Positions 1 to 9,109 of a stretch of DNA of 64,000 bases are shown here, in pieces. The position numbers and the translations under genes were made by a program. Origin of the DNA: CBDBBY01 sp965203215 (GTDB lineage Bacteria; Pseudomonadota; Alphaproteobacteria; Rhodobacterales; Rhodobacteraceae); the NCBI GenBank assembly GCA_965203215.1, contig CBDBBY010000001.1, forward strand, positions 1,116,001 through 1,180,000. The letters are read 5' to 3'. The stretch's first letter is position 1. Each line of letters begins with the position of its first letter. Below the pieces are notes generated by a model. That model ran no database searches. It was not told where the DNA came from and saw only the letters and a program-made list of their open reading frames with translations.

Positions 1-1
1 T

Positions 2-502
2 GCGGACAAAATGGTTGCTCTTGCGAAATATGCGATGAACCACGGCATGCCTACGGACTGCCCCTACTTCTCGCTCGACGGCAAGACTCCCCTGAAGGAG
101 AAGCAGTGGGAGCGAATGCGATCAAAGTGGAACCACATCCACGGCGTTACCAACGTCTGGCGTGAACCTGCTGTGCGCGGAGCTGAACGCGTGAAAGCGA
201 ATGGCTCCAAGGCTCTGCACATAAATCAAAAGCCCCTGCGCCTGATCGGGCGGATCATTGCGGCGTCGACTGATCGCGGGGATGTTGTATGGGAGCCATT
301 CGGCGGGCTTTGTTCGATGGCCGTCAGTTCACTACGTACAGGTAGACATTGCTATTCTTCCGAGGTCGTTTCAGATTATTTCAAGGCGGCCGCAAGGCGA
401 CTCGAGCAAGAATCAGAAAATATTGTGCCAAAATACCCGATCAACCCGGCCCAACAGAGCCTGACCCAAATTGGGAGCATCTCGTCTTATGGACCAACGT
501 AA
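2..502 (+). CDS. DNA methyltransferase, C-terminal part (beta-class N4/N6 amino-MTase), cut by window edge
   Basis: The reading frame is open to the left edge, so the gene starts outside the window. The visible 160-odd residues carry the C-terminal half of an amino-methyltransferase. HINQKPLRLIGRII matches motif X (NQKP), and WEPFGG followed by a hydrophobic stretch and SSEV matches the SAM-binding motif I. Motif X and I lying at the C-terminus fits the beta class, in which the catalytic DPPY/SPPY motif and target-recognition region come first; those parts are not visible. The next gene is a wrecked restriction endonuclease overlapping this 3' end, so this was probably the modification half of a type II system. 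The methyltransferase looks undamaged where visible. Confidence 0.75.
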   Translation, partial: ADKMVALAKYAMNHGMPTDCPYFSLDGKTPLKEKQWERMRSKWNHIHGVTNVWREPAVRGAERVKANGSKALHINQKPLRLIGRIIAASTDRGDVVWEPFGGLCSMAVSSLRTGRHCYSSEVVSDYFKAAARRLEQESENIVPKYPINPAQQSLTQIGSISSYGPT

Positions 503-1338
503 AGGCGGCAATCTTTGCTTTGCCGTCTCGCTTCGAGTCAGAATTTGTTATCTCGGGCGTGCTCGCAACTGACCTGTTCGCGTTCAATTCGTCCCTCGGT
601 GCTACAATTGAAGAACAGGTCACTGCCTCGCTAAACGAACTGCGCACCGTTCGGGACCCTGGCAACCGGTATTCCCTTTAAGGTTTCGAGCGGCAACCTC
701 AGACATTTCCAGATGTTGTTCTGCGATCGTCCGTACCGAACATCATCCCTCAGATCCTCATGAGGATTGAACTGAAAGGCAGGTATGTGCTCGCGAAGGA
801 GAGAGAGTCAGGCGTCCGCTACAAGGTGACACCGTCAGCATGCGCCCCTGCAGATCTGCTTGTCGTCATGCCTTGGACACCGTCCAAAGTGATCTCAGGT
901 TCGCCCCAGATTTTTGATCCATACGTGACCGGAGCAAGGTATGCGGCTGAATACCGGAACTGATATCGGCAGCAGCGCGGCGGGAGTGGCAATCGAGTTA
1001 TCACTTCGCCCGAAGTGGACGATTATTATCCGACCAAGAGAGATATGATTTCAGACCGCCCTGAACGGGATATTGGTGGGTGGCGACTTCGGACGCTTCG
1101 CCCGCACTAATGCGATGAACGACTACATCAAGCTGCTTTTTGACGAAAATCTCGCCGGCATTCCGCTCTGGGCATGGCAGAGATTTCTTGCCCTGTTCAC
1201 CGAGAGCTGGACGACGTTCGGTGCGGGCTCGACGCGCTTGCGGATAAGGTTGCACCCGAGGCACCGTCTGCCGAGACGCAGGCTCTCCTCCTCAAGAAAT
1301 TCCGGGAGATTGGCGAGATCATCGCGGGTGACACTTGA
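430..1338 (+). pseudogene. Decayed type II restriction endonuclease
   Basis: No single frame is open, but successive pieces read as one protein. Bases about 450-678 give FESEFVISGVLATDLFAFNS and IEEQVTASLNEL. A TAA at 679-681 interrupts, and the same frame resumes with QTFPDVVLR and then IELKGRYVLAKE, where the ELK is a plausible PD-(D/E)xK catalytic element. After AEYRN a TGA sits at 961-963. A shift near 1075 leads to GGDFGRFARTNAMNDYIKLL and ending IPLWAWQRFLALF. A second shift returns to a frame ending KKFREIGEIIAGDT and TGA at 1336-1338. These blocks resemble a type II endonuclease family I recognise by pattern only. The 5' end overlaps the methyltransferase; the start codon is uncertain. 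Confidence 0.65.
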
Positions 1339-1721
1339 CAATTTTCGTGTCTGGACCACGCAGCTTTTGTTCCGAAAAAGCGTCTGACAGGCGTTCCGTG
1401 AATCATAGCCCGTTTGCGCCACGGCGCAAAAATCGTTTGACTTCCTTACGGAAGAGTTCCGGCGCAGAACCGATGATCGGCTGCGCGCCGCAAGGGTATA
1501 TTGATCGTACTCCGCTTGACACACCGCCGCTAAATGCTGGAACGACCAAGGAAGCCTGATTGGCTTCACGAAATTCGCGCAACGGTCTACAGAGGCCGTT
1601 ACCGCTATATCGTCGGCATCGTTGGCTGAAAAGCGCCACGGAAAGCCCAAAGACGGATGGATGTCCAGCGTCAGTGTTGCCGTGCCGCAGCCTTCGCGTC
1701 CGCGAACGGATTTCATCGAAC
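1339..1721. other. Intergenic stretch without a recognisable gene
   Basis: Between the restriction-enzyme remnant and the DUF1223 gene I see no convincing gene. A short piece around 1555-1700 reads IGFTKFAQRSTEAVTAI without stops in one frame. It may be further decayed coding sequence of the restriction-modification region, but I cannot assign it. Confidence 0.4.
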
Positions 1722-2597
1722 CTAATTTTCCCCTGCCAAGTCGACGCAATCCGAACTGTATTCATCCGAATAACTTATCCGCAAATGCCTGAATGGTTCA
1801 TCCGAATAATTCTTCAAGCGCAAAGACGAGATGATTGGCCCATGATACCTTTCCTTCTTTATAACCTCCTGAAGCAGTACGATAACAGACGTATCTCCGT
1901 CAACCGCCAAATTATTCTCTTCAATATTGAATTCGGTTTGCCCGTCCCATGGAACTTCAAGCAAGTTACTGACGACGTTGGAATAAACCCAGCTTCGACC
2001 TTCATTCTCGCCTCCATGAACTACCGATTTGATCTCTTGATCATAATACATCACACGTTGAACTATATAATTTCCGGCTACGTTTGAGCAATTCAACAAC
2101 CTGACTTCATATCCGCCGTCAACCCGCTCCGCGTTTAAAACAATGGGTCGCCCCTCATCTGAACCGCTGCGTATTGCATTGATTATCTCGTAAATTCTAT
2201 CTTCAGCATGGCCCGCGATCAAATATTGACCCTGAATTACGATTTGGGGCGTGAAAATGAATGGCATGTCCGCAGCATTTGCATATGATTGTTGTCTTTT
2301 AGTGAAAGCAATGTCAGAATGTTTATCAGTCCAGCCCAAATAATTCCAATAATCGACGTGCATCGCGAGCGGCACGACGCTTTCCATATTCCTTAGTACA
2401 TTCGTTACAAAAGTCTCGGCCGGCGGACAGGATGCACAGGACTGCGAAGTGAACAACTCAACCACAATAGGCGAATCCGCGAAATTACTTGGGAATTGCT
2501 GTCCCGAAGTCGAAATTGGGTTGAGCAGCGCAAAGACCGCAGCCACCCAAAGTAGTCTCATTCTTCCGAATGCAAGCATGTTTGATCGGCGCTTCAT
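1722..2597 (-). CDS. Secreted DUF1223 family protein (thioredoxin-like fold)
   Basis: The product is 291 residues with a hydrophobic signal segment near residues 13-30, so it is probably exported. The mature part starts with VVELFTSQSCASCPPAE, a CxxC thioredoxin-like motif typical of DUF1223 proteins, followed by HVDYWNYLGW and an F/Y-rich core (FTPQIVIQG). Family knowledge: DUF1223 proteins are small periplasmic proteins of proteobacteria whose job is not established; a redox or chaperone role is inference from the fold and the two cysteines. It lies downstream of aconitase on the same strand with about 190 bases between, a neighbourhood common in Alphaproteobacteria. Several in-frame Met codons within the first 13 residues leave the start slightly uncertain. 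Confidence 0.85.
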   Translation of the reverse strand: MKRRSNMLAFGRMRLLWVAAVFALLNPISTSGQQFPSNFADSPIVVELFTSQSCASCPPAETFVTNVLRNMESVVPLAMHVDYWNYLGWTDKHSDIAFTKRQQSYANAADMPFIFTPQIVIQGQYLIAGHAEDRIYEIINAIRSGSDEGRPIVLNAERVDGGYEVRLLNCSNVAGNYIVQRVMYYDQEIKSVVHGGENEGRSWVYSNVVSNLLEVPWDGQTEFNIEENNLAVDGDTSVIVLLQEVIKKERYHGPIISSLRLKNYSDEPFRHLRISYSDEYSSDCVDLAGEN

Positions 2598-2627
2598 CAG
2601 ATCAACCCTAGTCGAAAAGCATCGTTC

Positions 2628-2667
2628 GCAAAAATAAACTATTCGCGAATTTTCGGAATTCCGCGAA
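2628..2667 (-). terminator. Possible rho-independent terminator downstream of acnA
   Basis: Read on the minus strand, TTCGCGGAATT is followed after a short loop by AAATTCGCGAA and then a T-rich run (TAGTTTATTTTT). The stem has one bulged G. It lies between the acnA stop and the DUF1223 start, so it would end or attenuate the aconitase transcript. Confidence 0.35.
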
Positions 2668-2789
2668 GGCCGCTATTCATACTCTGCCCTAAGCAGCTGC
2701 GTAGCCCCGGAATTCGTTGACTGCTTGCCGACGATGAAGATGCCGAGCATCCGGCGGAAACAAAGCGATTCCCGATCAAGGCGCGCCCA

Positions 2790-5501
2790 TCAAGCCGCAG
2801 CCGCCAGATCGCGAAGGACGTAATGCAAAACGCCGCCATGACGCAGGTATTCGATTTCAACTTCGGTATCGACGCGGCAGCGAAGCGCAATTTTTCTTGA
2901 CTTTCCGTCCGCGAAGGCGATTTCGCAAGGAACATTCATCAAAGGACGCAGCTCGGCAGCGATTCCGGTGATGGAAATCTCTTCATCGCCTTTCAGACCG
3001 AGCGAATTGCGGGTCGCGCCGTCGGTGAATTCGAACGGAATGACTCCCATTCCGACCAGATTCGATCTGTGGATTCGTTCGAAGGATTCGGCGATCACCG
3101 CCTTCACGCCAAGCAGGCTGGTTCCCTTCGCCGCCCAATCGCGGGACGATCCCGCCCCGTATTGCGCCCCGGCAATTACGACGAGCGGAATTCCGCGCGA
3201 TTTGTACTCCATTGCCGCTTCATAGATCGAAGCTTCATTCCCTTCCGGTCCCAAAGTTCGCCCGCCTTCGGCTCCGCCCATCAATTCGTTTCGAATGCGC
3301 GTGTTGGCGAACGTGCCGCGCATCATCACTTCATGATTGCCGCGCCGGGATCCGTAAGAGTTGAATTGGCTTCTGGATACCTGTCGTTCGGTCAAATACT
3401 GTCCGGCAGGCGAAACCTCCGTGAAGGACCCCGCCGGCGAAATGTGGTCCGTGGTGACCATGTCGCCGAATACGCCCAGTATCCGGGCCGAAACAATGTC
3501 GTGGATTTCACCCGGTTCCGGGGACATGTCGACGAAATAAGGCGGTTTCTGGACATACGTCGACGTCGCCGGCCAATCGTAGGTCTGGCTGTCGATGGCC
3601 TCCACCGACCTCCATTTGCTGTCGCCTTCGAACACATTCGCATATTTCGCTCGGAACGCGTCGCCGGTGACGGTTCGCTCCACGAGTTCCGCAATCTCTT
3701 CCGTCGCGGGCCAAATGTCTTTCAGATAAACGTCACGGCCGTCGCTGCCCTTTCCGATGGGTTCGACGGCCAAATTCTTGTTCATGTCGCCCGCCAAAGC
3801 ATAAGCGACGACAAGCGGCGGAGATGCCAGATAGCTTGCGCGCACATCCGGACTGATCCGACCTTCAAAATTGCGGTTTCCCGAAAGCACGGACACTGCA
3901 ACCAGATCGCCCGCGGCGATCGCGCTCGAAATCTCGGGCTGGAGCGGCCCGGAGTTGCCGATGCAAGTTGTGCAGCCGTATCCGACGAGATTGAAGCCGA
4001 CGGCGTCAAGATCTTCCTGCAGACCCGACGCTTCCAAGTATTCGGAGACGACTTGGGAGCCCGGCGCCAGCGACGTCTTCACCCACGGCTTGCGGTTGAG
4101 CCCCAGAGCTCGCGCTTTCCTTGCCACTAGACCGGCTCCGATCATGACGTAGGGATTCGACGTGTTGGTGCAGGATGTGATCGAGGCAATCACCACCGAC
4201 CCGTCTCTGATCTTGAAATCCTTGCCGTCCACCGGCTTTTGGACGAGGATGCTTTCGCGTCCCTGTTCGGGACTTTTTTTCCTGTGCTTTGCTGTGACCG
4301 AAAGGAACGAGTCGGCGGCGTCTGACAGGGCGACGTGGTCTTGCGGACGACTCGGTCCAGAGACGGCGGGAACGACTTCCGACAAGTCGAGAATCAATGA
4401 GTCGGAGTAGATCGGATCGTAATCCTGTCCGCGCCAGATCCCGTTCTCCTTGGCGTAGACCTCGACAAGCTTGATCTGATGCTCTTCCCGGCCGGTCTGT
4501 CGAAGATACCTGAGCGTCTCGCCATCCACGGGAAAGAAGCCGCAGGTCGCGCCGTATTCGGGCGCCATGTTCGCGATCGTCGCACGGTCGGCAAGAGGAA
4601 GACGGTCGAGTCCCGAGCCGTAGAATTCAACGAATTTGCCCACGACGCCTTTTTTGCGAAGCATCTGGACGACCTTCAGCACCAAGTCGGTCGCCGTCGT
4701 TCCTTCCGGCATCTCGCCCTCCAAGCGAAATCCCACCATTTCCGGAATGAGCATCGAGATCGGCTGGCCGAGCATTGCGGCCTCGGCTTCGATTCCGCCG
4801 ACTCCCCATCCCAACACGGCAAGTCCGTTCACCATTGTGGTATGGCTGTCGGTTCCGACGAGAGTGTCGGGAAAAGCGATCAGCGCACCGTCCGAATCGG
4901 TATCGGTCCATACGGTGCGGGAGAGGTATTCCAAGTTCACCTGATGGCAAATCCCGGTGCCGGGCGGCACGACGCGGAAGTTGTCGAATGCCTGCTGCCC
5001 CCACTTCAGAAACTTGTATCGCTCGATGTTCCGTTCATACTCGCGATCAACATTGAGCTGGAACGCGCGCGGCGTCCCGAATTCATCGACCATCACGGAA
5101 TGATCAATCACGAGATCCACCGGGCTGAGAGGATTGATGCGGCGCGGATCGCCGCCAATTCCGGCTATGCCGTCCCGCATCGCGGCCAGGTCCACCACCG
5201 CCGGCACGCCCGTGAAATCCTGCATCAGCACTCGGGCCGGCCTGTAGGAGATCTCCTTCGGGTTTCTGCCTCCTTTGGCACACCACTCGGAGAAAGCGGT
5301 TATGTCGTCGTCGTCGACCGTTCGACCGTCCAGATGCCGCAGCAAATTTTCCAGCACGACGGCGAGCGAAGCGGGCAATGCCGAAAAGTCTCCGAATCCG
5401 GCAGCTTCAGCGGCGCGAACCGAAAATGCGTCGTAGTTTTGAGATTCAACCGAGAACCGCTTTCGAAATACACCTGAACCGGAACCTACACTCACAGCCA
5501 T
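2790..5501 (-). CDS. acnA: Aconitate hydratase A (TCA cycle)
   Basis: A 903-residue protein of normal length for the AcnA/IRP1 type. It interconverts citrate and isocitrate through a [4Fe-4S] cluster in the cytoplasm. The cluster-ligand motifs are visible: SCTNTSNP near residue 440 and GCTTCIGNSG near 505. Upstream lie the substrate-binding blocks VGTDSHTTMVNGLAVLGWGV and GGIEAEAAMLGQPISM. The swivel domain near the C-terminus has GAQYGAGSSRDWAAKG. The start MAVSVGSGSGVF is followed by the usual YDAFSVRAAEAAGF N-terminus. It is transcribed away from the ccm cluster, with a 379-base divergent intergenic region. No truncation or frameshift is seen. Confidence 0.97.
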   Translation of the reverse strand: MAVSVGSGSGVFRKRFSVESQNYDAFSVRAAEAAGFGDFSALPASLAVVLENLLRHLDGRTVDDDDITAFSEWCAKGGRNPKEISYRPARVLMQDFTGVPAVVDLAAMRDGIAGIGGDPRRINPLSPVDLVIDHSVMVDEFGTPRAFQLNVDREYERNIERYKFLKWGQQAFDNFRVVPPGTGICHQVNLEYLSRTVWTDTDSDGALIAFPDTLVGTDSHTTMVNGLAVLGWGVGGIEAEAAMLGQPISMLIPEMVGFRLEGEMPEGTTATDLVLKVVQMLRKKGVVGKFVEFYGSGLDRLPLADRATIANMAPEYGATCGFFPVDGETLRYLRQTGREEHQIKLVEVYAKENGIWRGQDYDPIYSDSLILDLSEVVPAVSGPSRPQDHVALSDAADSFLSVTAKHRKKSPEQGRESILVQKPVDGKDFKIRDGSVVIASITSCTNTSNPYVMIGAGLVARKARALGLNRKPWVKTSLAPGSQVVSEYLEASGLQEDLDAVGFNLVGYGCTTCIGNSGPLQPEISSAIAAGDLVAVSVLSGNRNFEGRISPDVRASYLASPPLVVAYALAGDMNKNLAVEPIGKGSDGRDVYLKDIWPATEEIAELVERTVTGDAFRAKYANVFEGDSKWRSVEAIDSQTYDWPATSTYVQKPPYFVDMSPEPGEIHDIVSARILGVFGDMVTTDHISPAGSFTEVSPAGQYLTERQVSRSQFNSYGSRRGNHEVMMRGTFANTRIRNELMGGAEGGRTLGPEGNEASIYEAAMEYKSRGIPLVVIAGAQYGAGSSRDWAAKGTSLLGVKAVIAESFERIHRSNLVGMGVIPFEFTDGATRNSLGLKGDEEISITGIAAELRPLMNVPCEIAFADGKSRKIALRCRVDTEVEIEYLRHGGVLHYVLRDLAAAA

Positions 5502-5880
5502 GTCGAATCCCGAAGCGTTGCTAACTTTCGCATGCGCAATTATTCAGGATTCTTGGCCGATGGTCAACAACATCAAGGCTTCGTAACTTCACAACAGTAC
5601 GATCCTGCAAGAATTCGGTGGCCGGATACGGCCCCGAGTGGTCAACTGCGCAAGCAAAAATTCAATAGTTTCATTTGGATCTGGCGACTGCATGAGCGGA
5701 TTGGAATCTGGAGTCCGACCGCAACCTGAATTCAGGAGAAACCGGCAATCCGTTCCATCCAAACTTGAGCGTACGAACGATTCCCCGCGCTGGCCGCAGC
5801 GACATCGGCAGTCCGCAAACTGGCGGAATTCGAGGGATTGTGGCATGGGCGTTCAGGCCGGACATTCGCGGATAGCTTGA
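5502..5880. promoter_or_regulatory. Divergent acnA / ccmA intergenic region
   Basis: These 379 bases separate two divergent transcription units and should hold promoters for both. I see no convincing coding sequence and cannot name clear -35/-10 pairs or an operator. Confidence 0.4.
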
Positions 5881-6504
5881 ATGGTGGAAATCGTAGCCGA
5901 AAATTTGACCTGCGAACGGGGCGGCCGACCTGTGCTTTCCGGGGTCTCGCTTTGGCTCGGCCCCGGAGACTGCTTTGAAGTCGTCGGTCCCAACGGCTCG
6001 GGCAAATCCACGTTGATCAGGGCATTGGCAGGTCTGGGTCGAGTTGCGCGGGGCATTTTGCGAGCCTCGCAGGACCGGATGTCATATCTTGGACATCGGA
6101 ATGGACTGAAGCCGCAGCTCACCGTCGACGAAAACCTGGATTTCTGGATGCGTCTTGCAAATTCTGCAGACACCGCCCGCGCGAAGGACGCATTCGGACT
6201 GAATCGACTTGCTGGCATGGCGGTTCGCGATCTATCCGAAGGCCAGGCGCGCCGAGTCGCGCTGGCGACAGTCATGTTTTCGGGACGGCCGATCTGGCTT
6301 CTGGACGAGCCTTTTGCGTCGTTGGACCAAAGCGGACGGGATATCGCAACAAGCCTGATCGCCGAAAACTGCCGTGCGGGCGGAATTTCGGTCGTAACTG
6401 GGCACCAAGGCATGGCGCTTCCAGACAGCCAGTTGCTTGATTTGTCGATTTTGCGCGGTTCTCCCTGCCCTGACCGCGCCGACGGGACGGCATCCGCGGC
6501 GTGA
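5881..6504 (+). CDS. ccmA: Haem exporter ATP-binding protein CcmA
   Basis: A 207-residue ABC ATPase subunit that with CcmB drives the haem-handling step of cytochrome c maturation system I, on the cytoplasmic face of the inner membrane. Walker A is GPNGSGKST (about residues 38-46), the signature is LSEGQARR and Walker B is IWLLDEP. A C-terminal histidine switch is present (VVTGHQG). The length is typical for CcmA, which is a short ABC protein. It is the first gene of a tight ccmA-B-C-D-G cluster; its stop overlaps the ccmB GTG start by four bases (GTGA), suggesting translational coupling. Confidence 0.93.
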   Translation: MVEIVAENLTCERGGRPVLSGVSLWLGPGDCFEVVGPNGSGKSTLIRALAGLGRVARGILRASQDRMSYLGHRNGLKPQLTVDENLDFWMRLANSADTARAKDAFGLNRLAGMAVRDLSEGQARRVALATVMFSGRPIWLLDEPFASLDQSGRDIATSLIAENCRAGGISVVTGHQGMALPDSQLLDLSILRGSPCPDRADGTASAA

Positions 6505-7157
6505 GCACCATATTCATCAAGGACATTCGGCTCGCGTTCAGATCCGGAGGCGGTTTCGGTCTTTCGCTCGCATTCTTCGTTATTGCCGCTTGCCTGCTCA
6601 CTCTCGGAAGGGACTACTCCGTTTCGGACATGGTCGAGTCGGCGCCGGGCTTGTTTTGGATCGCGGTTCTGTTCGCGTGCTTGCTCTCGCTTGATCGCGT
6701 GTTCCAATCGGATTTTGAAGACGGGACACTGGAACGGTTGGCACTTTCCGATGTTCCTATGGAGGGCTTGGCCGTTGCGAAAATTGCTGCCAATTGGTTT
6801 GCGACGGCAGTTCCGCTCTGCGTCGCCGCGCCTGCCGCATCCGCTTTGTTCGGATTTCCTCCCGCCATCTCTTTGTGGCTGTTCGCGTCGATGTTGGTCG
6901 GAACGCCAGCCGTTTGCGCCGTCGGCGCGTTCGGAGCCGCCGCAACAATTTCCGTGAAGCGCGGGGGACTGCTTTTGCCGGTACTGGCGCTTCCGTTCTG
7001 CATCCCAACGCTGATATTCGGAACAAACGTCATGGAAAGCGCAGCCGCAGGCGATCCGGTCGCGCAGCCGCTGTTCGCGCTGGCAGGGATTTCACTCGCG
7101 GCGGCGGCACTGATTCCGTTCGCCACCGCGCGGGTGCTTCAATATAATTTGGCTTGA
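6501..7157 (+). CDS. ccmB: Haem exporter membrane protein CcmB
   Basis: A 218-residue integral membrane protein with about six hydrophobic segments and the CcmB start pattern STIFIKDIRLAFRSGGGF. It is the membrane partner of CcmA in the CcmABCD complex, which releases holo-CcmE. The characteristic ESAPGLFWIAVLFACLLS block and the following DGTLERLALSD are visible. The GTG start overlaps the ccmA stop. A 57-base gap separates it from ccmC. Confidence 0.92.
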   Translation: MSTIFIKDIRLAFRSGGGFGLSLAFFVIAACLLTLGRDYSVSDMVESAPGLFWIAVLFACLLSLDRVFQSDFEDGTLERLALSDVPMEGLAVAKIAANWFATAVPLCVAAPAASALFGFPPAISLWLFASMLVGTPAVCAVGAFGAAATISVKRGGLLLPVLALPFCIPTLIFGTNVMESAAAGDPVAQPLFALAGISLAAAALIPFATARVLQYNLA

Positions 7158-7214
7158 CGTTTCGGCGTCGATGCACCGGTACAACTGACGACGGAATTCA
7201 CCTCGCACACCATC

Positions 7215-7943
7215 ATGTCTTTTTGGCGTTTCGCAAATCCGAACCTGTTCGAGCGGGCGGCCTCCCGCACGATCCCCTATTGCGCTTGGACAACGGTTTT
7301 GCTGCTTGGGTCGGGCCTCGTCTGGGGCGCTGCATTCACTTCGAGCGATTACGTCCAGGGGGCCGCCGTGAAGATCATTTTCGTGCACGTGCCGACTGCC
7401 CTGATGGCGATAAACGCATGGTTCATGATGCTGGTCGCATCGCTGGTCTGGCTGGTCCGACGGCATCACGTGTCAGCATTGGCGGCTCGTGCCGCGGCGC
7501 CGGTCGGCGCCGCCTTGACGCTGGCTGCGATCGCGACGGGAGCTATCTGGGGGAAGCCGATGTGGGGAACATGGTGGGCATGGGACCCGAGGCTGACCTC
7601 GTTCTTGATCCTTTTCTTTTTCTATGTCGGCTACATTGCTCTTTGGAACTCGATCGAGGATCGCGAACTTGCGGCGGATGTGACGTCGATGGTCTGTCTG
7701 GTGGGCACGGTGTTCGCCGTGCTCTCGCGCTACGCTGTGAATTTTTGGGCCAAAGGTCTCCATCAAGGACCGACGCTCTCCATCGACCAGGAAACGCACA
7801 TCCACAACTCGTACTACTTCCCTCTATTGATCTGCATCGCCGGATTCGTGATGCTGTTCCTCACGCTCGTGCTGCTCAGGACGCGGACTGAAATCCGCAG
7901 GCGACGCGCGGCGGCACTGGCATTCCGGGAGCAATTCGATTGA
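7215..7943 (+). CDS. ccmC: Haem-handling protein CcmC
   Basis: A 242-residue membrane protein that presents haem to the chaperone CcmE in the periplasm. The tryptophan-rich haem-binding signature is clear (GTWWAWDPRLTSF, about residues 116-128), as are the flanking histidine regions (IFVHVPTALMAIN and IDQETHIHNS) that ligate haem. Six hydrophobic segments are expected and seen. The stop codon is overlapped by the start of ccmD. CcmE, CcmF and CcmH are not in the window and must be encoded elsewhere. Confidence 0.94.
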   Translation: MSFWRFANPNLFERAASRTIPYCAWTTVLLLGSGLVWGAAFTSSDYVQGAAVKIIFVHVPTALMAINAWFMMLVASLVWLVRRHHVSALAARAAAPVGAALTLAAIATGAIWGKPMWGTWWAWDPRLTSFLILFFFYVGYIALWNSIEDRELAADVTSMVCLVGTVFAVLSRYAVNFWAKGLHQGPTLSIDQETHIHNSYYFPLLICIAGFVMLFLTLVLLRTRTEIRRRRAAALAFREQFD

Positions 7944-8092
7944 ACGCGGGGCCGGAACAGTACCTGCTGGAAGTCGTGATGGCATATGCGGCGACGGCTC
8001 TTATCGTCGGCGGCGTCGTGGTGACTTCCGTGATGCAGGCGAAACGGGCCGCAAAAATTGGAGCCGATGAGCGGGATGAAAAATCGCCATAA
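7940..8092 (+). CDS. ccmD: Haem exporter protein CcmD (small)
   Basis: A 50-residue protein starting at TTG (7940-7942), overlapping the ccmC stop by four bases. The sequence has the CcmD plan: a short N-terminus (NAGPEQYLLEVVMAYAATAL), one hydrophobic segment (LIVGGVVVTSVM) and a basic, charged tail (QAKRAAK...ERDEK). CcmD bridges the CcmABC complex and CcmE. Its position between ccmC and ccmG, and its overlap with the ccmG start, match the usual alphaproteobacterial order. Confidence 0.8.
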   Translation: MNAGPEQYLLEVVMAYAATALIVGGVVVTSVMQAKRAAKIGADERDEKSP

Positions 8093-8618
8093 GCCCGCCA
8101 TCGTCGTCCTCGCACCCCTTGTTCTGTTCGCGGCATTCGGAACCCTTCTTTACGCTGGGCTGCTGCGCGACGACGAAGGAGGCTTGCCATCGGGAATCAT
8201 CGGTCGAACCGCCCCGCTCGCTCCAGCCGCGCTCGGAACGTCGGATCCGCCGAACGACGCGGACTTGCTGGCAGACGGAGCCAAGCTGGTCAACTTCTGG
8301 GCGAGCTGGTGCGCGCCGTGTCGAGTCGAGCATCCGAATCTCATGGCGATGGCTGCGGAAGGCGTCGTGATTCTCGGGATCAACTACAAGGACGATGAGA
8401 GCAACGCCCTCGGTTTCCTTGCGGAGCTTGGCAATCCATTCGCGAAGATTGGTGCGGACCGCGACGGTCGCGTAGGCATAGAGTGGGGCGTATACGGGAT
8501 TCCGGAAACCTTCGTGGTCGATGGAGACGGCAAGGTGGCACTTCGATTCGCGGGGCCGATTACTTCCCGGGTAATGCGCGAGAGAATATTGCCCGCGCTG
8601 GCGAGCGCATCCGACTGA
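8067..8618 (+). CDS. ccmG: Thiol:disulfide oxidoreductase CcmG (DsbE)
   Basis: A membrane-anchored periplasmic thioredoxin-like protein that keeps apocytochrome c cysteines reduced. An N-terminal anchor (AIVVLAPLVLFAAFGTLLYA) is followed by the catalytic WASWCAPCRVEHP (CxxC). The central acidic insertion region GINYKDDESNA and the cis-proline loop GVYGIPETFVVDGDG are typical of CcmG/DsbE. Length about 183 residues is normal. The start may be ATG 8067 or ATG 8076; both overlap ccmD, so I chose the longer. Confidence 0.92.
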   Translation: MSGMKNRHKPAIVVLAPLVLFAAFGTLLYAGLLRDDEGGLPSGIIGRTAPLAPAALGTSDPPNDADLLADGAKLVNFWASWCAPCRVEHPNLMAMAAEGVVILGINYKDDESNALGFLAELGNPFAKIGADRDGRVGIEWGVYGIPETFVVDGDGKVALRFAGPITSRVMRERILPALASASD

Positions 8619-9109
8619 GAAACAAACCGGTCGGCCAAGCCGGCATTGCACTGCCGATTGCGCGGATGCCGCTCACATCGAAAGCGATGGTTCTCGTCGC
8701 ATTCGCGATTCGCTCCGGTCATTGAAAAAGGTTCGCTCGCGAAACGAAACGCGCGGGCAAAGCGACAGGCTGATTCGCGCTGGACCGGCTAGCGCGAGAC
8801 GTCTTCGATGAAGGTTCCGCCGGGTGCTTCAGCGCTTCGAAAACATTGAATAAATTCGACGATTCTTCTCCCGCAGGGCGGCCGCCCCCTGTTCGGATTC
8901 AGAGAGAAAATTTTGCTCCAAGGACAAACGAAACGCGCTCGCACGGCAGCCGCCTCCAAGGACAAAAACTGAAGATCGAACAGGAAAATGACTGCAACTC
9001 TTTGTTTTTGCGCTGTGAGTCGGGTTTCCACAAACAATCAACAGAAACATACATTTTGCAATCATCCCGCTGTCGGGCGAAGGTGCATTTTTAATATGAG
9101 AGGAATAGG
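8619..9109. other. Intergenic region before dnaB
   Basis: About 490 bases with no convincing gene on either strand. A purine-rich GAGGAATAGG immediately before the dnaB ATG at 9110 is its likely ribosome binding site. The dnaB promoter should lie here, but I could not identify it confidently. Confidence 0.4.

Noticed and set aside
3069..5477. Long plus-strand open frames opposite aconitase (353 and 332 codons)
   Set aside because: They mirror acnA codon structure on the antisense strand, have no domain patterns and are explained by GC-rich third positions of acnA.
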